From Gordonia sediminis (GTDB lineage: Bacteria; Actinomycetota; Actinomycetes; Mycobacteriales; Mycobacteriaceae): a stretch of 64,000 nt of DNA. Shown piece after piece: positions 37,062 to 45,156 of this stretch. The notes beneath the pieces are model-generated. The model searched no databases. It saw nothing but the letters and a program-made list of their open reading frames with translations, and had not been told where the DNA came from. The DNA is taken from the NCBI GenBank assembly GCA_004193205.1, contig RZUM01000003.1:124001-188000 (forward strand). The letters are read 5' to 3'. Each line of letters begins with the position of its first letter. The stretch's first letter is position 1. Both the position numbers and the translations under genes were made by a program.

Positions 37062-38167
37062 TCATTCGCACCTTCGGGCTGTCTGCCATTGTGACGGTCG
37101 GGGCGCTGGTGGCATCGTTCCTCTATCTCGGGTGGACGGGTCTTGCTTTGTGCGCGATCCTCGGCATCCTCGAGGTCTCGTTGTCCTTCGACAACGCGGT
37201 CATCAACGCCAGCGTTTTGGAGCGGATGAGCCGGTTCTGGCAACGCATGTTCCTCACCGTTGGTGTCATCATCGCCGTGTTCGGCATGCGGCTGTTGTTT
37301 CCGCTGGCGATCGTGTGGGTGACCGCGGGACTCAACCCGATCGAGGGCTTCCGGTTGGCGATGAGCCCACCCCCCGACGGCGCGGAGCGGTTTCCCGACG
37401 GGCATCCGAGTTATGAGACGATCCTGTCCGAGGCACATCCGGAGATCGCCGCATTCGGCGGCATGTTCCTGCTGATGTTGTTCCTGACGTTCGTGTTCGG
37501 CAAGCAACAGCTCACCTGGCTGTCGTGGATCGAACGACCCCTGTCGCAGCTCGGGCGGCTCGACCAACTCGCCGTCGTGATCGCGGTGATCGCGCTGATC
37601 GCGGTGACCGAGTATCTGGTCTCCGACGGCACTCGGGCGGCGGTGCTGGTCGCGGGGCTGCTCGGGATGATCACCTTCATCGTCGTCGACGGACTCAGCT
37701 CGATGTTCCAACGCGGCCACAGCGGCGCCGCGTCCGCGTCGTCGGGACCGTCCCCGGCAACGGTGGCCGCCGGCAAGGCCGGGTTCTTCCTGTTCCTCTA
37801 CCTCGAGATGCTCGATGCGTCGTTCTCCTTCGACGGCGTCATCGGTGCCTTCGCGATCACCTCGGACCCGATCCTCATCGCGCTGGGATTGGGCTTCATC
37901 GGTGCCATGTTCGTTCGGTCGATCACGATCTACCTCGTCCGGAAGGGCACGCTCGCCGAATACCGCTACCTCAAACACGGCGCCTACTGGGCGATCGGCG
38001 CGCTCGCGGTGATCCTGCTGCTCAGCATCCGCGTCGAGGTCAACGATCTCGTCTCCGGCCTCATCGGTGTCGCCTTCATCGGGGCCGCTCTGGTCAGCAG
38101 CGTCCGCGCGAATCGCCGCGAGGGTCGAAAGACCGACCAGGACGCGACGATCGCCGCCGCCCGCTGA
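37058..38167 (+). CDS. DUF475/TerC-like integral membrane protein
   Basis: The 369-residue product has about eight membrane helices and two TerC-type motifs at matching positions in its two halves: SLSFDNAVINASVLERM (about 42-58) and DASFSFDGVIGAFAITSDP (about 255). The acidic residues inside the membrane suggest ion handling, and TerC relatives have been linked to metal (manganese) export. The substrate here is not known. It is translationally coupled to the upstream Zn-finger gene. Confidence 0.88.
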   Translation: MIIRTFGLSAIVTVGALVASFLYLGWTGLALCAILGILEVSLSFDNAVINASVLERMSRFWQRMFLTVGVIIAVFGMRLLFPLAIVWVTAGLNPIEGFRLAMSPPPDGAERFPDGHPSYETILSEAHPEIAAFGGMFLLMLFLTFVFGKQQLTWLSWIERPLSQLGRLDQLAVVIAVIALIAVTEYLVSDGTRAAVLVAGLLGMITFIVVDGLSSMFQRGHSGAASASSGPSPATVAAGKAGFFLFLYLEMLDASFSFDGVIGAFAITSDPILIALGLGFIGAMFVRSITIYLVRKGTLAEYRYLKHGAYWAIGALAVILLLSIRVEVNDLVSGLIGVAFIGAALVSSVRANRREGRKTDQDATIAAAR

Positions 38168-38271
38168 CCGGGCCTACAGCGGCGTCGAATTTTCGGCATC
38201 CGCGGTCGCTGAATCGCGTGTGGGACACCGTTTGTCCGATTGATACCGGAAATTTGTCTCGCCGATTGAAG

Positions 38272-38300
38272 TTGGTCGGGACACGACGGTAAAACATAGT
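38272..38300 (+). promoter_or_regulatory. Candidate promoter of the DUF3263 gene
   Basis: TTGGTC and CATAGT are separated by 17 bp in an AT-rich stretch unusual for this window. The predicted leader is about 78 nt. A small dyad GGACA-N5-TGTCC lies upstream at 38223-38237. The 217-bp gap 38168-38384 contains no gene I can support. Confidence 0.4.
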
Positions 38301-38384
38301 GATATCTGTCGCCCGACAAGTGTAGAAATGGTGGCGACATGCTCGCGTTTGGAGAGTGAGCAGGATTCGCAGGGTGTGGTGAAC

Positions 38385-38606
38385 ATGGATGCAAAACAAC
38401 AGCAGATGCTGGCTTTCGAAAAGCAGTGGTATCGACTCGGCGGCGGTTCCTCGCATGCCATCTCCGAGCGGTTCGGGCTCAACGACCGCGACTTCTTCAG
38501 CGAGATGGACCGTCTCGTCCAGGTCGAACCGCCGGCCACATTGACCACATCGGAGCTGCGCCGGATGCGTAGCGTCATCCGCCACCGGCTGTGGATGGCC
38601 CGCTGA
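38385..38606 (+). CDS. DUF3263 family protein
   Basis: The 73-residue product is a small helical protein of the DUF3263 family, found in actinobacteria: MLAFEKQWYRLGGGSSHAIS, then RFGLNDRDFFSEMDRLV and a C-terminal RRMRSVIRHRLW. It looks like a helix-turn-helix-type fold, but the function is unknown. The ATG at 38385 fits the family N-terminus; an ATG 57 nt upstream is possible. It has an AT-rich promoter region. Confidence 0.8.
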   Translation: MDAKQQQMLAFEKQWYRLGGGSSHAISERFGLNDRDFFSEMDRLVQVEPPATLTTSELRRMRSVIRHRLWMAR

Positions 38607-38650
38607 CGGCCTGAAAACCCGAAGTCCTCGACGTACGACGAGTCGACCGC

Positions 38651-38656
38651 TAATCT
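38651..38656 (+). promoter_or_regulatory. Candidate -10 of the DUF2236 gene
   Basis: TAATCT lies 35 nt before the ATG, and GGAGGTG (38681-38687) provides the ribosome site, so this is a leadered transcript. Confidence 0.4.
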
Positions 38657-38691
38657 GACTACAACAGTGCTCAGAATTGCGGAGGTGTTCC

Positions 38692-39744
38692 ATGACAGTC
38701 ACCCAGTCGACGCTCGGGACCGCGGACCCGGTATCCGATGCTGCCCCGGTATCCGATGCTGCCCAGACGGGATCCGATACGGCCGAAACGCAGGCCGATG
38801 TCGCGGTGATCTCGCATGCCGACGACGAGATAGAGCTGATCCCGGCCGACTCGCTGACCGCGGAGCTCACCGGGCGCTATACCTTCCTGCCGGTCAACGG
38901 CGCGGCGTTCGTCATGCAGGTGATGCACCCGGTGATCGGTGACATCGTGGGTGAGTACTCGGTGTTCCGGACCGATCCACTCGGCCGGGCCATTCGCTCG
39001 GTCGATTCGGTGCTGCGGTGGGTCTACGGCGGCACGGAGGCCATCGAGGAGGGCAAACGCCTGCGGCGCATGCATCAGCCGCTGCAGATGCGTAATGCGG
39101 AGGGCCGCCACATCAGTGCGCTGAATCCGGAGGCCTATCAGTGGGTCATCGCCACCGCGTTCCCGACCGCGTGCCGGGCGGCACCGCTCATCCTCGGACG
39201 AGAATTCACCGAGCAGGAGAAGCAGGAGGTCTTCCGCGACAACCGTCGGGTCGCGAAGATCGTGCAGGTCCCGATGAAGGGGTACCCGGAGACGATCGAG
39301 GAATTCGACCGGTACTTCGACGACATGATCGAGAACAAACTCGTCGCCCACCCGACCGCTCTGGCGCTCGTCGCCCAGATGCAGTCCTCACCGAGATTCG
39401 ACCGAGTGGTCCCCAACGGCCTGGTGCGGTTTACGAACGCGGTCGCCAAACTCGCCGCGACACCCGCCCAGAAGGTCAACTATCTGACCACGGTGGGGGT
39501 GATGGACCCGCGCGTCCGGCAGATCCTCGGGCTGTCCTGGTCGGAGAAGGAGCAGCGGGAACTCGAACGGATCCACACCGTCATCCGCGGTATGTACCGG
39601 GTCCTGCCCGAGCGGCTCACGTACTTCCCGCTGGCCTATTATGCGCGACGCCAGCATGCGGTTATGGCGGCCATGAAGAAGCGGGAGGCCGGTGGCAACG
39701 CCTACAAGATCGCGCGACGCAAAGGCGCGGCTGCCGAGTCGTAG
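38692..39744 (+). CDS. DUF2236 (MpaB-like) oxygenase family protein
   Basis: DUF2236 proteins include the latex-clearing (Lcp) rubber oxygenases and MpaB-type haem oxygenases; many actinobacterial members are uncharacterised. The 350-residue product has an acidic, repetitive N-terminus (about 1-40) and then the domain: FLPVNGAAFVMQVMHPVIGD, VFRTDPLGRAIRS, HQPLQMRNAEGRHISALNP and a C-terminal LTYFPLAYYARRQH. His and Arg residues in the first part could bind haem, but I cannot assign them. A good Shine-Dalgarno (GGAGGTG) precedes the ATG. The in-frame DNA repeat is listed separately. Confidence 0.88.
   Translation: MTVTQSTLGTADPVSDAAPVSDAAQTGSDTAETQADVAVISHADDEIELIPADSLTAELTGRYTFLPVNGAAFVMQVMHPVIGDIVGEYSVFRTDPLGRAIRSVDSVLRWVYGGTEAIEEGKRLRRMHQPLQMRNAEGRHISALNPEAYQWVIATAFPTACRAAPLILGREFTEQEKQEVFRDNRRVAKIVQVPMKGYPETIEEFDRYFDDMIENKLVAHPTALALVAQMQSSPRFDRVVPNGLVRFTNAVAKLAATPAQKVNYLTTVGVMDPRVRQILGLSWSEKEQRELERIHTVIRGMYRVLPERLTYFPLAYYARRQHAVMAAMKKREAGGNAYKIARRKGAAAES
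38728..38763 (+). repeat. 18-bp perfect tandem duplication in the DUF2236 gene
   Basis: CCGGTATCCGATGCTGCC occurs twice head to tail, with a degenerate third unit after it. It encodes PVSDAA twice. The unit is a multiple of three, so copy-number change would keep the reading frame. Confidence 0.85.
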
Positions 39745-39769
39745 GCCCCGGACCCGTCGGGCACGCTAC

Positions 39770-39775
39770 TAGACT
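39770..39775 (+). promoter_or_regulatory. Leaderless -10 of the 87-residue protein gene
   Basis: TAGACT ends 6 nt before GTG 39782. Confidence 0.5.
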
Positions 39776-39781
39776 GGGCGC

Positions 39782-40045
39782 GTGCCGTTCTCCGACGATG
39801 ATCTCGACGCCTTTTACCGCGAGATCGAGTCGCGCACGGCCGCACAACCGGTGCGTCGTCGACGCCGTCCGTCCCGGCCCAACGCCGAACCCTGTCCGAC
39901 GCCGGACAAGGAGGCGTTCGCGGCCGAGTCGCTCGCCCGCGAGGGGATCGCTCGGATCAAACTGCGCACCGGCCCGTCGGTGGGTCTGCGGTGCTACGAA
40001 TGTGCGTGTGGGGCCTGGCACATCACGAGTAAGCCGCAACGATGA
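39782..40045 (+). CDS. Small Cys-containing protein, unknown function
   Basis: The 87-residue product has an acidic helix at the N-terminus (FSDDDLDAFYREIES), an Arg/Pro-rich linker (VRRRRRPSRPN) and a C-terminal segment with three close cysteines (LRCYECACGAWHITS) like half of a zinc ribbon. I do not recognise a named family. It overlaps the VOC gene start by 4 nt (ATGA), so the two are in one operon. Confidence 0.7.
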   Translation: MPFSDDDLDAFYREIESRTAAQPVRRRRRPSRPNAEPCPTPDKEAFAAESLAREGIARIKLRTGPSVGLRCYECACGAWHITSKPQR

Positions 40046-40713
40046 GCCGCCTGGGTCCGCGCGGCGCACTGATTGACCTCGCGTGCGGTGACCCCGACCT
40101 CACCCACATCGCCTACGGCCGGTTGCTCGACGTACCGCCGGCGGCGCGGATCGACGTCTCCAACGGTTCGGTCCGTGCGCATCCGGGCACCGTCGATCAT
40201 CGGGTGTATTTCGGCGTCGACGATCCCGACGCGGCGCGGCGGTTGCTCGGCCGGCGCGGGCTGGCACCCGAAGAACCGGTCGGCGTCGTCGGCGCCGCCG
40301 AGCCGTCGGTGACCCGCGATACGGACATCACCGGGATCGACCATCTGGTGTTCACCGCACCCGGCCGCGACCACGCGCTCGCCCTCTTCGGCGCCACCCT
40401 CGACCTCGACTTCCGTCTGGAGCGCGAGGTCGCCGACGATGCGCGCCAATTGTTCTTCCGTGCAACCGATCTCGTCGTCGAGGTGATCGCCGGGGCCGGG
40501 CCGTCGCCGGGCGAGCCGAATCGGTGCGCGCTGTGGGGAGTCGCGTGGCGATCGGCCGACGTCGAGGCGACCCATCGTCGCCTGTCGGCCCTCGGCGTCG
40601 GGACCAACGAGATCCGGGTGGGCCGCAAACCCGGCACGCGAGTGTTCACCGTCCACGACGACGCGCTCGCGACCAGAACGCTGGTGATCGAGACGGCTCC
40701 ACGCCCGATCTGA
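40042..40713 (+). CDS. VOC superfamily protein (glyoxalase-like), two-domain
   Basis: The 223-residue product has two vicinal-oxygen-chelate-like halves. The second is clearer: IDHLVFTAPGRDHALALFGA with the first metal-ligand His, LFFRATDLVVEVIAG, and ALWGVAWRSADVEATHRRLS. The first half, with HRVYFGVDDPDAARRLL, looks like a partner module. The reaction is unknown; the family includes glyoxalases, dioxygenases and drug-binding proteins. Confidence 0.8.
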   Translation: MSRLGPRGALIDLACGDPDLTHIAYGRLLDVPPAARIDVSNGSVRAHPGTVDHRVYFGVDDPDAARRLLGRRGLAPEEPVGVVGAAEPSVTRDTDITGIDHLVFTAPGRDHALALFGATLDLDFRLEREVADDARQLFFRATDLVVEVIAGAGPSPGEPNRCALWGVAWRSADVEATHRRLSALGVGTNEIRVGRKPGTRVFTVHDDALATRTLVIETAPRPI

Positions 40714-40735
40714 GCGTGTGCACCCGCCCGGGTGA

Positions 40736-40741
40736 CAGACT
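40736..40741 (+). promoter_or_regulatory. Leaderless-type -10 of the fused oxidoreductase gene
   Basis: CAGACT ends 7 nt before ATG 40749. It differs from TANNNT at the first base. Confidence 0.4.
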
Positions 40742-40748
40742 GGAATCC

Positions 40749-42461
40749 ATGACCTCACCCACCGCGGTCCCGGCCATCGTCGTGGTGTCCGCCGAGAACG
40801 CCGATCTCTTGACATCGGAGTTCGAGCGCTACCGGCGCGACTACGACATCACCTGTGCGCGTTCGGCGATCGAGGCGATCGCACTTTTGGGCCGGCTGCG
40901 CAGCGAGGGCCATCCGGTTGCGCTGATCGTGGCCGAATCCCAGTTGCCCGACATGAATCTGTTGGAGGCACTGGCCACCTTCCGCACCATCGTGCCCACC
41001 GCCCGCCGCGTCGTCGGTATCCATTGGAGCCGATTCGTCGACGACAGCGAGGTGCTGCGGCCGGCGCTGCAGAAGGGCAAGTTCGACACGTTCCTGCTGA
41101 TCCCGCGAGGACCCCGCGACGAGGAGTTCCACTATGCCATCACCGAACTCCTCTCCGACTGGGGCGCGACGGTGGCGGCCCCGGAGGTGGAGGTGGTACG
41201 GATCATCAGCGCCGACCTCACCCCGCTGACGATGGCGATCCGGGATCTGCTCGACCGGATGGGCATGCCGTACCGCACCTATCCGCCCGACACTCCGCAG
41301 GGACGCGCGGCCACCGAATTGTTCACCACGCGTGCGCCATCCGACGACACACCGCCCTATCCGCTCGTGCATTCACTGCGCGGCACCGCCGACGCGGTCA
41401 TCGCACCGACGACGGCGCGCGATGTGGCGATCATGATCTATGGTCGGCCCTCCGACGTCGACGTCGACTCCGTCGTCGACCTCGCGATCGTCGGCGCCGG
41501 ACCGGCCGGGCTCGCCGCCGCCGTCTATGCGGCCTCCGAGGGGCTCGGCACGGTCGTCCTCGAATCCGAGGCGATCGGTGGTCAGGCCGGCACGAGTTCG
41601 ATGATCCGCAACTATCTGGGGTTTCCGCGCGGCATCTCCGGTATGCGGCTGGCCCAGCGGGCCCGCACGCAGGCGGTGCGGTTCGGGGCCAGGTTCTACA
41701 CCGGATGGCCGGTCGACGGGCTGATCACCGACGACGGCGAGGTGCCGTTCCGGGTCACCACCGAGGGCGGCGACGTGCGCGCCCGTTCGGTACTCATCAG
41801 CACCGGCGTGGCCTACCGACGGCTCGGCGTCTCCGCGCTCGAGGAACTGGTCGGCCTCGGCGTCTACTACGGTGCCGCGATGAGCGCGGCACGGGAAATG
41901 GAGGGGCAGGACGTCTTCGTCGTCGGCGGCGGCAACTCCGCCGGGCAGGCCGCGATCCACCTGGCACGCTATGCCCGATCGGTCACGATCGTCGTCCGAC
42001 GACCCGACCTGACGGCGACGATGTCGCAATATCTGATCGGCGAGATCGCCTTCAACCCCCGGATCACCGTCCGGGGATCCTGCGAGGTCGTCGACGGCGG
42101 TGGCGCGGGCCGACTCGAATGGCTCCAGATGCGCGAGGTCCTCACCGGTACCGAGGAGCGTTGTCGGGCCGGCGGATTGTTCCTGCTCCTCGGCGCGTCC
42201 CCGCACTGCGATTGGTTGCCCGCCCACGTCGAACGCGACGCCAACGGCTACCTGCTCACCGGCCGGGATGTTCCGCGCCACCGCTGGTCGGACGACGTCC
42301 CGCCGCCGAATCTCGCGACCAGCGAACCCGGGTTGTTCGCCGCCGGCGACATCCGTGGCGGGTCGATGAAGCGTGTGGCCGCGGCGAGTGGGGAAGGGGC
42401 CAGCGTCGTCCCGCTCGTGCACGCGTGGCTGGAGTCGCTGTCGCGTACGCAGACGAGATGA
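40749..42461 (+). CDS. Pseudo-receiver fused to thioredoxin-reductase-like FAD oxidoreductase
   Basis: The 570-residue product has an N-terminal receiver-like domain (about 1-130), a middle segment (about 145-225) resembling a thioredoxin/glutaredoxin fold, and a FAD/NAD(P)H domain (about 235-560) with DLAIVGAGPAGLAAAVYAAS, QDVFVVGGGNSAGQAA and GLFAAGDIRGGSMKRVA. The CxxC redox pair of thioredoxin reductase is missing: the equivalent stretch reads VYYGAAMSAAREM. The receiver has Glu63 where the phospho-Asp should be and Ile118 in place of the conserved Lys. It therefore probably neither accepts phosphate nor reduces thioredoxin. Its own promoter is likely. Confidence 0.88.
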   Translation: MTSPTAVPAIVVVSAENADLLTSEFERYRRDYDITCARSAIEAIALLGRLRSEGHPVALIVAESQLPDMNLLEALATFRTIVPTARRVVGIHWSRFVDDSEVLRPALQKGKFDTFLLIPRGPRDEEFHYAITELLSDWGATVAAPEVEVVRIISADLTPLTMAIRDLLDRMGMPYRTYPPDTPQGRAATELFTTRAPSDDTPPYPLVHSLRGTADAVIAPTTARDVAIMIYGRPSDVDVDSVVDLAIVGAGPAGLAAAVYAASEGLGTVVLESEAIGGQAGTSSMIRNYLGFPRGISGMRLAQRARTQAVRFGARFYTGWPVDGLITDDGEVPFRVTTEGGDVRARSVLISTGVAYRRLGVSALEELVGLGVYYGAAMSAAREMEGQDVFVVGGGNSAGQAAIHLARYARSVTIVVRRPDLTATMSQYLIGEIAFNPRITVRGSCEVVDGGGAGRLEWLQMREVLTGTEERCRAGGLFLLLGASPHCDWLPAHVERDANGYLLTGRDVPRHRWSDDVPPPNLATSEPGLFAAGDIRGGSMKRVAAASGEGASVVPLVHAWLESLSRTQTR

Positions 42462-42474
42462 CGCCGACGACGCG

Positions 42475-43506
42475 TCAGATCAGCGTCGCGAGCCGCTCGA
42501 CCTCCTCGACACTGCGCGGCGACACGAGCATGGTCGTCACCCCGGCCGCCTCCCAGACCTTGATCTGTTCGCGGACGTGCTCGACGTCGCCGACGATCGC
42601 CGAATCCTCCACCACCTCATCGGGGATGATGCGGGCAGCCTCGTCCTTGCGGTCGCTGCGGAACAGCGTGGTCACCTCGTCGACCACGTCGCCGTAGCCC
42701 ATCCGCCGGTAGACCTCTGCATGGAAGTTGGTGTCCTCGCTGCCCATCCCACCCATGTAGAGGGCGAGGGACGGTTTGATGGCCTCGAACGTCGCGGCGC
42801 GGTCGTCGGTGATGACGATCTGTGCGGTGGCGCAGATCTCGAAGTCCTCCCGGCCGCGTCGCGCGCCGGGACGGGCGAACCCCTCGTCGAGCCACGCGTT
42901 GTAGGTATCGGCCATCCGCGGGGTGTAGAACAGCGGGAGCCAGCCGTCGGCGATCTCGGCGGCGAGCGCGACGTTCTTGGGCCCCTCGGCACCGAGCATC
43001 ACCGGGATGTCGGAACGCAACGGATGGGTGATCGGTTTGAGGGACTTGCCCAGACCCGTGGTGCCCTCACCGCGCAATGGCAGCGGATAGTGCGGGCCCG
43101 CGCTCGTCACCGGCGCCTCGCGGGCCCACACCTGACGCATGATGTCGATGTATTCGCGGGTCCGCGCCAGCGGCTTGCCGAAACGCCGGCCGTACCAGCC
43201 CTCCACGACCTGCGGCCCCGAGACACCGAGCCCGACGATGTGACGGCCACCGGACAGGTGGTCGAGGGTCAGCGCCGCCATCGCGCACGCGGTGGGTGTG
43301 CGGGCCGACAACTGCAGCACCGAGGTGCCCAGTCGGACCCGGTTGGTGGCCGATCCCCACCAGGCGAGCGGAGTGTAGGCATCCGATCCCCACGCCTCGG
43401 CGGTGAAGATCGAGTCGAAGCCCAAGGATTCGGCCGCCGCCACCAGTTCGGCATGGTTGGCCGCCGGCTGCGCACCCCAGTATCCGAGCTGAAGCCCGAG
43501 TTTCAT
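42475..43506 (-). CDS. LLM-class F420-dependent oxidoreductase
   Basis: It is a luciferase-like TIM-barrel flavin/F420 enzyme of unknown substrate. The 343-residue product begins MKLGLQLGYWGAQP and contains EAWGSDAYTPLAWWGSATNR, HIVGLGVSGPQVVEGWYGR and IPVMLGAEGPKNVALAAEIA, typical of mycobacterial F420-dependent members. AGGAGA precedes the ATG; a much longer open frame upstream runs antisense to the next gene and is rejected. It sits 104 bp downstream of an FAD oxidase on the same strand and converges on the fused oxidoreductase gene. Confidence 0.9.
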   Translation of the reverse strand: MKLGLQLGYWGAQPAANHAELVAAAESLGFDSIFTAEAWGSDAYTPLAWWGSATNRVRLGTSVLQLSARTPTACAMAALTLDHLSGGRHIVGLGVSGPQVVEGWYGRRFGKPLARTREYIDIMRQVWAREAPVTSAGPHYPLPLRGEGTTGLGKSLKPITHPLRSDIPVMLGAEGPKNVALAAEIADGWLPLFYTPRMADTYNAWLDEGFARPGARRGREDFEICATAQIVITDDRAATFEAIKPSLALYMGGMGSEDTNFHAEVYRRMGYGDVVDEVTTLFRSDRKDEAARIIPDEVVEDSAIVGDVEHVREQIKVWEAAGVTTMLVSPRSVEEVERLATLI

Positions 43507-43610
43507 CGATTCTCCTGTTCTCCTCGCGAGTCCGGAGGTTTCCCCGGTCTTTCGATCGTGCCCCATCCACGGACGGCGAACGTCCGGAGGTCCGGCGGAG
43601 GAACCCGCCG

Positions 43611-44708
43611 TCACAGCAGAGCGGCGACGTCGTGTGCCAGGGCCAGGCACGAGGTGAGGCCCGGCGACTCGATACCGAACATGTTGACCAGCCCCGGAAT
43701 ACCGTGGTCCGCCGGCCCTTGGAGTTCGAAATCGGCGGCCGGTTGGCCGGGGCCGTTGAGTTTGGGCCGGATCCCGGCATAGTCGGGCTGCAGGGCATCG
43801 TCGGGCAGGTCCGGCCAATAGCGTCGGATCTCGGCGGCGAACGCGTCGGCCCGACCCGCGTCGACGCGATAGTCGGGTGCGTCGACCCACTCCACGTCGG
43901 GACCGAATCGGGCACGGCCGGCGAGGTCGAGGGTGAGGTGGACGCCGAGCCCACCGTCGACCGGTACCGGATAGATGAGCCGCCGAAACGGCGCCGATCC
44001 GTGGGCGAGCGAGAAATAGGTGCCCTTTGCGAACCGGCGCGGCGGCACCCGATCGGCGGGGAACCCCCGCAGCGATCCGGCGACGTCCCAGGCGCCGAGA
44101 CCCGCGCAGTTGACCAGCATGCGGCAGCCGAGAGTGTCCGCACCGTCCACCTCGACGACGAGCGGTGGGTCGCCGCCCACCGAACCGGCAGTGATCGCGC
44201 TGTGGAGCACGATCATCGCGCCGGCCTCCTCGGCATCGTGGCTCAGAGCGCGCAGCAGACCATGCGCGTCGATGATGCCGGTGGACGGTGACAACAGCGC
44301 CCCGACGCCGCGGATCTGCGGTTCCAACTCGTGCAGTTCGCCCGCATCGACCGGCCGCAGATCCGTGACACCGTTGGCGGCAGCACGTCCGGCGATGCGT
44401 TCGAGATCCGCAAGTTGCGCGTCGTCGGTCGCGACGATGAGTTTCCCGAGGCGCCGGTGGGCGACGTCGTGATCCGCGCAGTACCGGTAGAGGAGTTCTC
44501 GTCCCTCGACACAGGCGGACGCCTTCCGACTACCCGCCGGATAGTAGATGCCGGCGTGGATCACCTCGGAATTGCGCGAACTCGTCTGCGTGCCAATCGA
44601 ATCCTCGCATTCGAACACCATGACCTCGCGTCCGTCGCGGGCCAGGCGCCGGGCCACCGCCAGGCCGATGACGCCCGCGCCGATGACCACGGCATCAACT
44701 GTCTCCAC
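43611..44708 (-). CDS. FAD-dependent oxidoreductase, L-2-hydroxyglutarate oxidase-like (DAO family)
   Basis: The 365-residue product starts [20 protein letters not shown] (FAD-binding GxGxxG) and has [20 protein letters not shown], a motif seen in LhgO-like and related 2-hydroxyacid oxidases. [15 protein letters not shown] and the C-terminal [15 protein letters not shown] complete the pattern. A likely reaction is oxidation of a 2-hydroxy acid, but the substrate is inferred only from similarity. GTG 44708 is chosen because TAACCT ends 7 nt upstream; the longer in-frame start at 44774 adds a basic tail without support. Confidence 0.87.
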   Translation of the reverse strand: METVDAVVIGAGVIGLAVARRLARDGREVMVFECEDSIGTQTSSRNSEVIHAGIYYPAGSRKASACVEGRELLYRYCADHDVAHRRLGKLIVATDDAQLADLERIAGRAAANGVTDLRPVDAGELHELEPQIRGVGALLSPSTGIIDAHGLLRALSHDAEEAGAMIVLHSAITAGSVGGDPPLVVEVDGADTLGCRMLVNCAGLGAWDVAGSLRGFPADRVPPRRFAKGTYFSLAHGSAPFRRLIYPVPVDGGLGVHLTLDLAGRARFGPDVEWVDAPDYRVDAGRADAFAAEIRRYWPDLPDDALQPDYAGIRPKLNGPGQPAADFELQGPADHGIPGLVNMFGIESPGLTSCLALAHDVAALL

Positions 44709-44715
44709 ACCCAGG

Positions 44716-44721
44716 AGGTTA
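44716..44721 (-). promoter_or_regulatory. Leaderless -10 of the FAD oxidase gene
   Basis: TAACCT (minus strand) ends 7 nt before GTG 44708. Confidence 0.5.
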
Positions 44722-44814
44722 GACGGCGCAACGGTGATCCGGCGGGTGGTCGAACCGAGTAGGGTCGGGGTCATCAGCGGTCACCCATCCGGTCCTACTC
44801 CCGGGAGGACGCTC

Positions 44815-45156
44815 TTGAGTAGAGTCCACAAGCCGTCGCCGGCCGCCAACAAGGTGGTGATGACCGCCTTGCGGATGCCCGGTGTCCGGTCCCTGGTCGG
44901 CCGCTCGATGACGGTTCTGCGCTACACGGGTCGTCGGTCGGGCAGACACATCGAGTTGCCGGTCGAGTACCACCGTGACGGTGACACCGTCCTGGTGAAC
45001 GCGATGATGCCCGATCAGAAGCGCTGGTGGCGTAACTTCCTCGGCGACGGTGCACCGATCTCGCTTCTCCTCGACGGCACCACCCGGACCGGTCATGCCG
45101 TCAGCACCCGCGACGAGCAGGGCAACGTCTCGGTCCGGATCAGCCTCGACGGTTGA
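44815..45156 (+). CDS. Deazaflavin (F420)-dependent nitroreductase-family protein
   Basis: The 113-residue product resembles the Ddn/FDOR-A type split barrel: VLRYTGRRSGRHIELPVEYH, VLVNAMMPDQKRWWRNF and ISLLLDGTTRTG. The function is unknown; the family reduces quinones or nitro compounds with F420H2. The start is TTG 44815, supported by GGGAGGA at 44803-44809; no ATG or GTG fits. Its 3' end overlaps the convergent esterase gene by 17 nt. Confidence 0.85.
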   Translation: MSRVHKPSPAANKVVMTALRMPGVRSLVGRSMTVLRYTGRRSGRHIELPVEYHRDGDTVLVNAMMPDQKRWWRNFLGDGAPISLLLDGTTRTGHAVSTRDEQGNVSVRISLDG

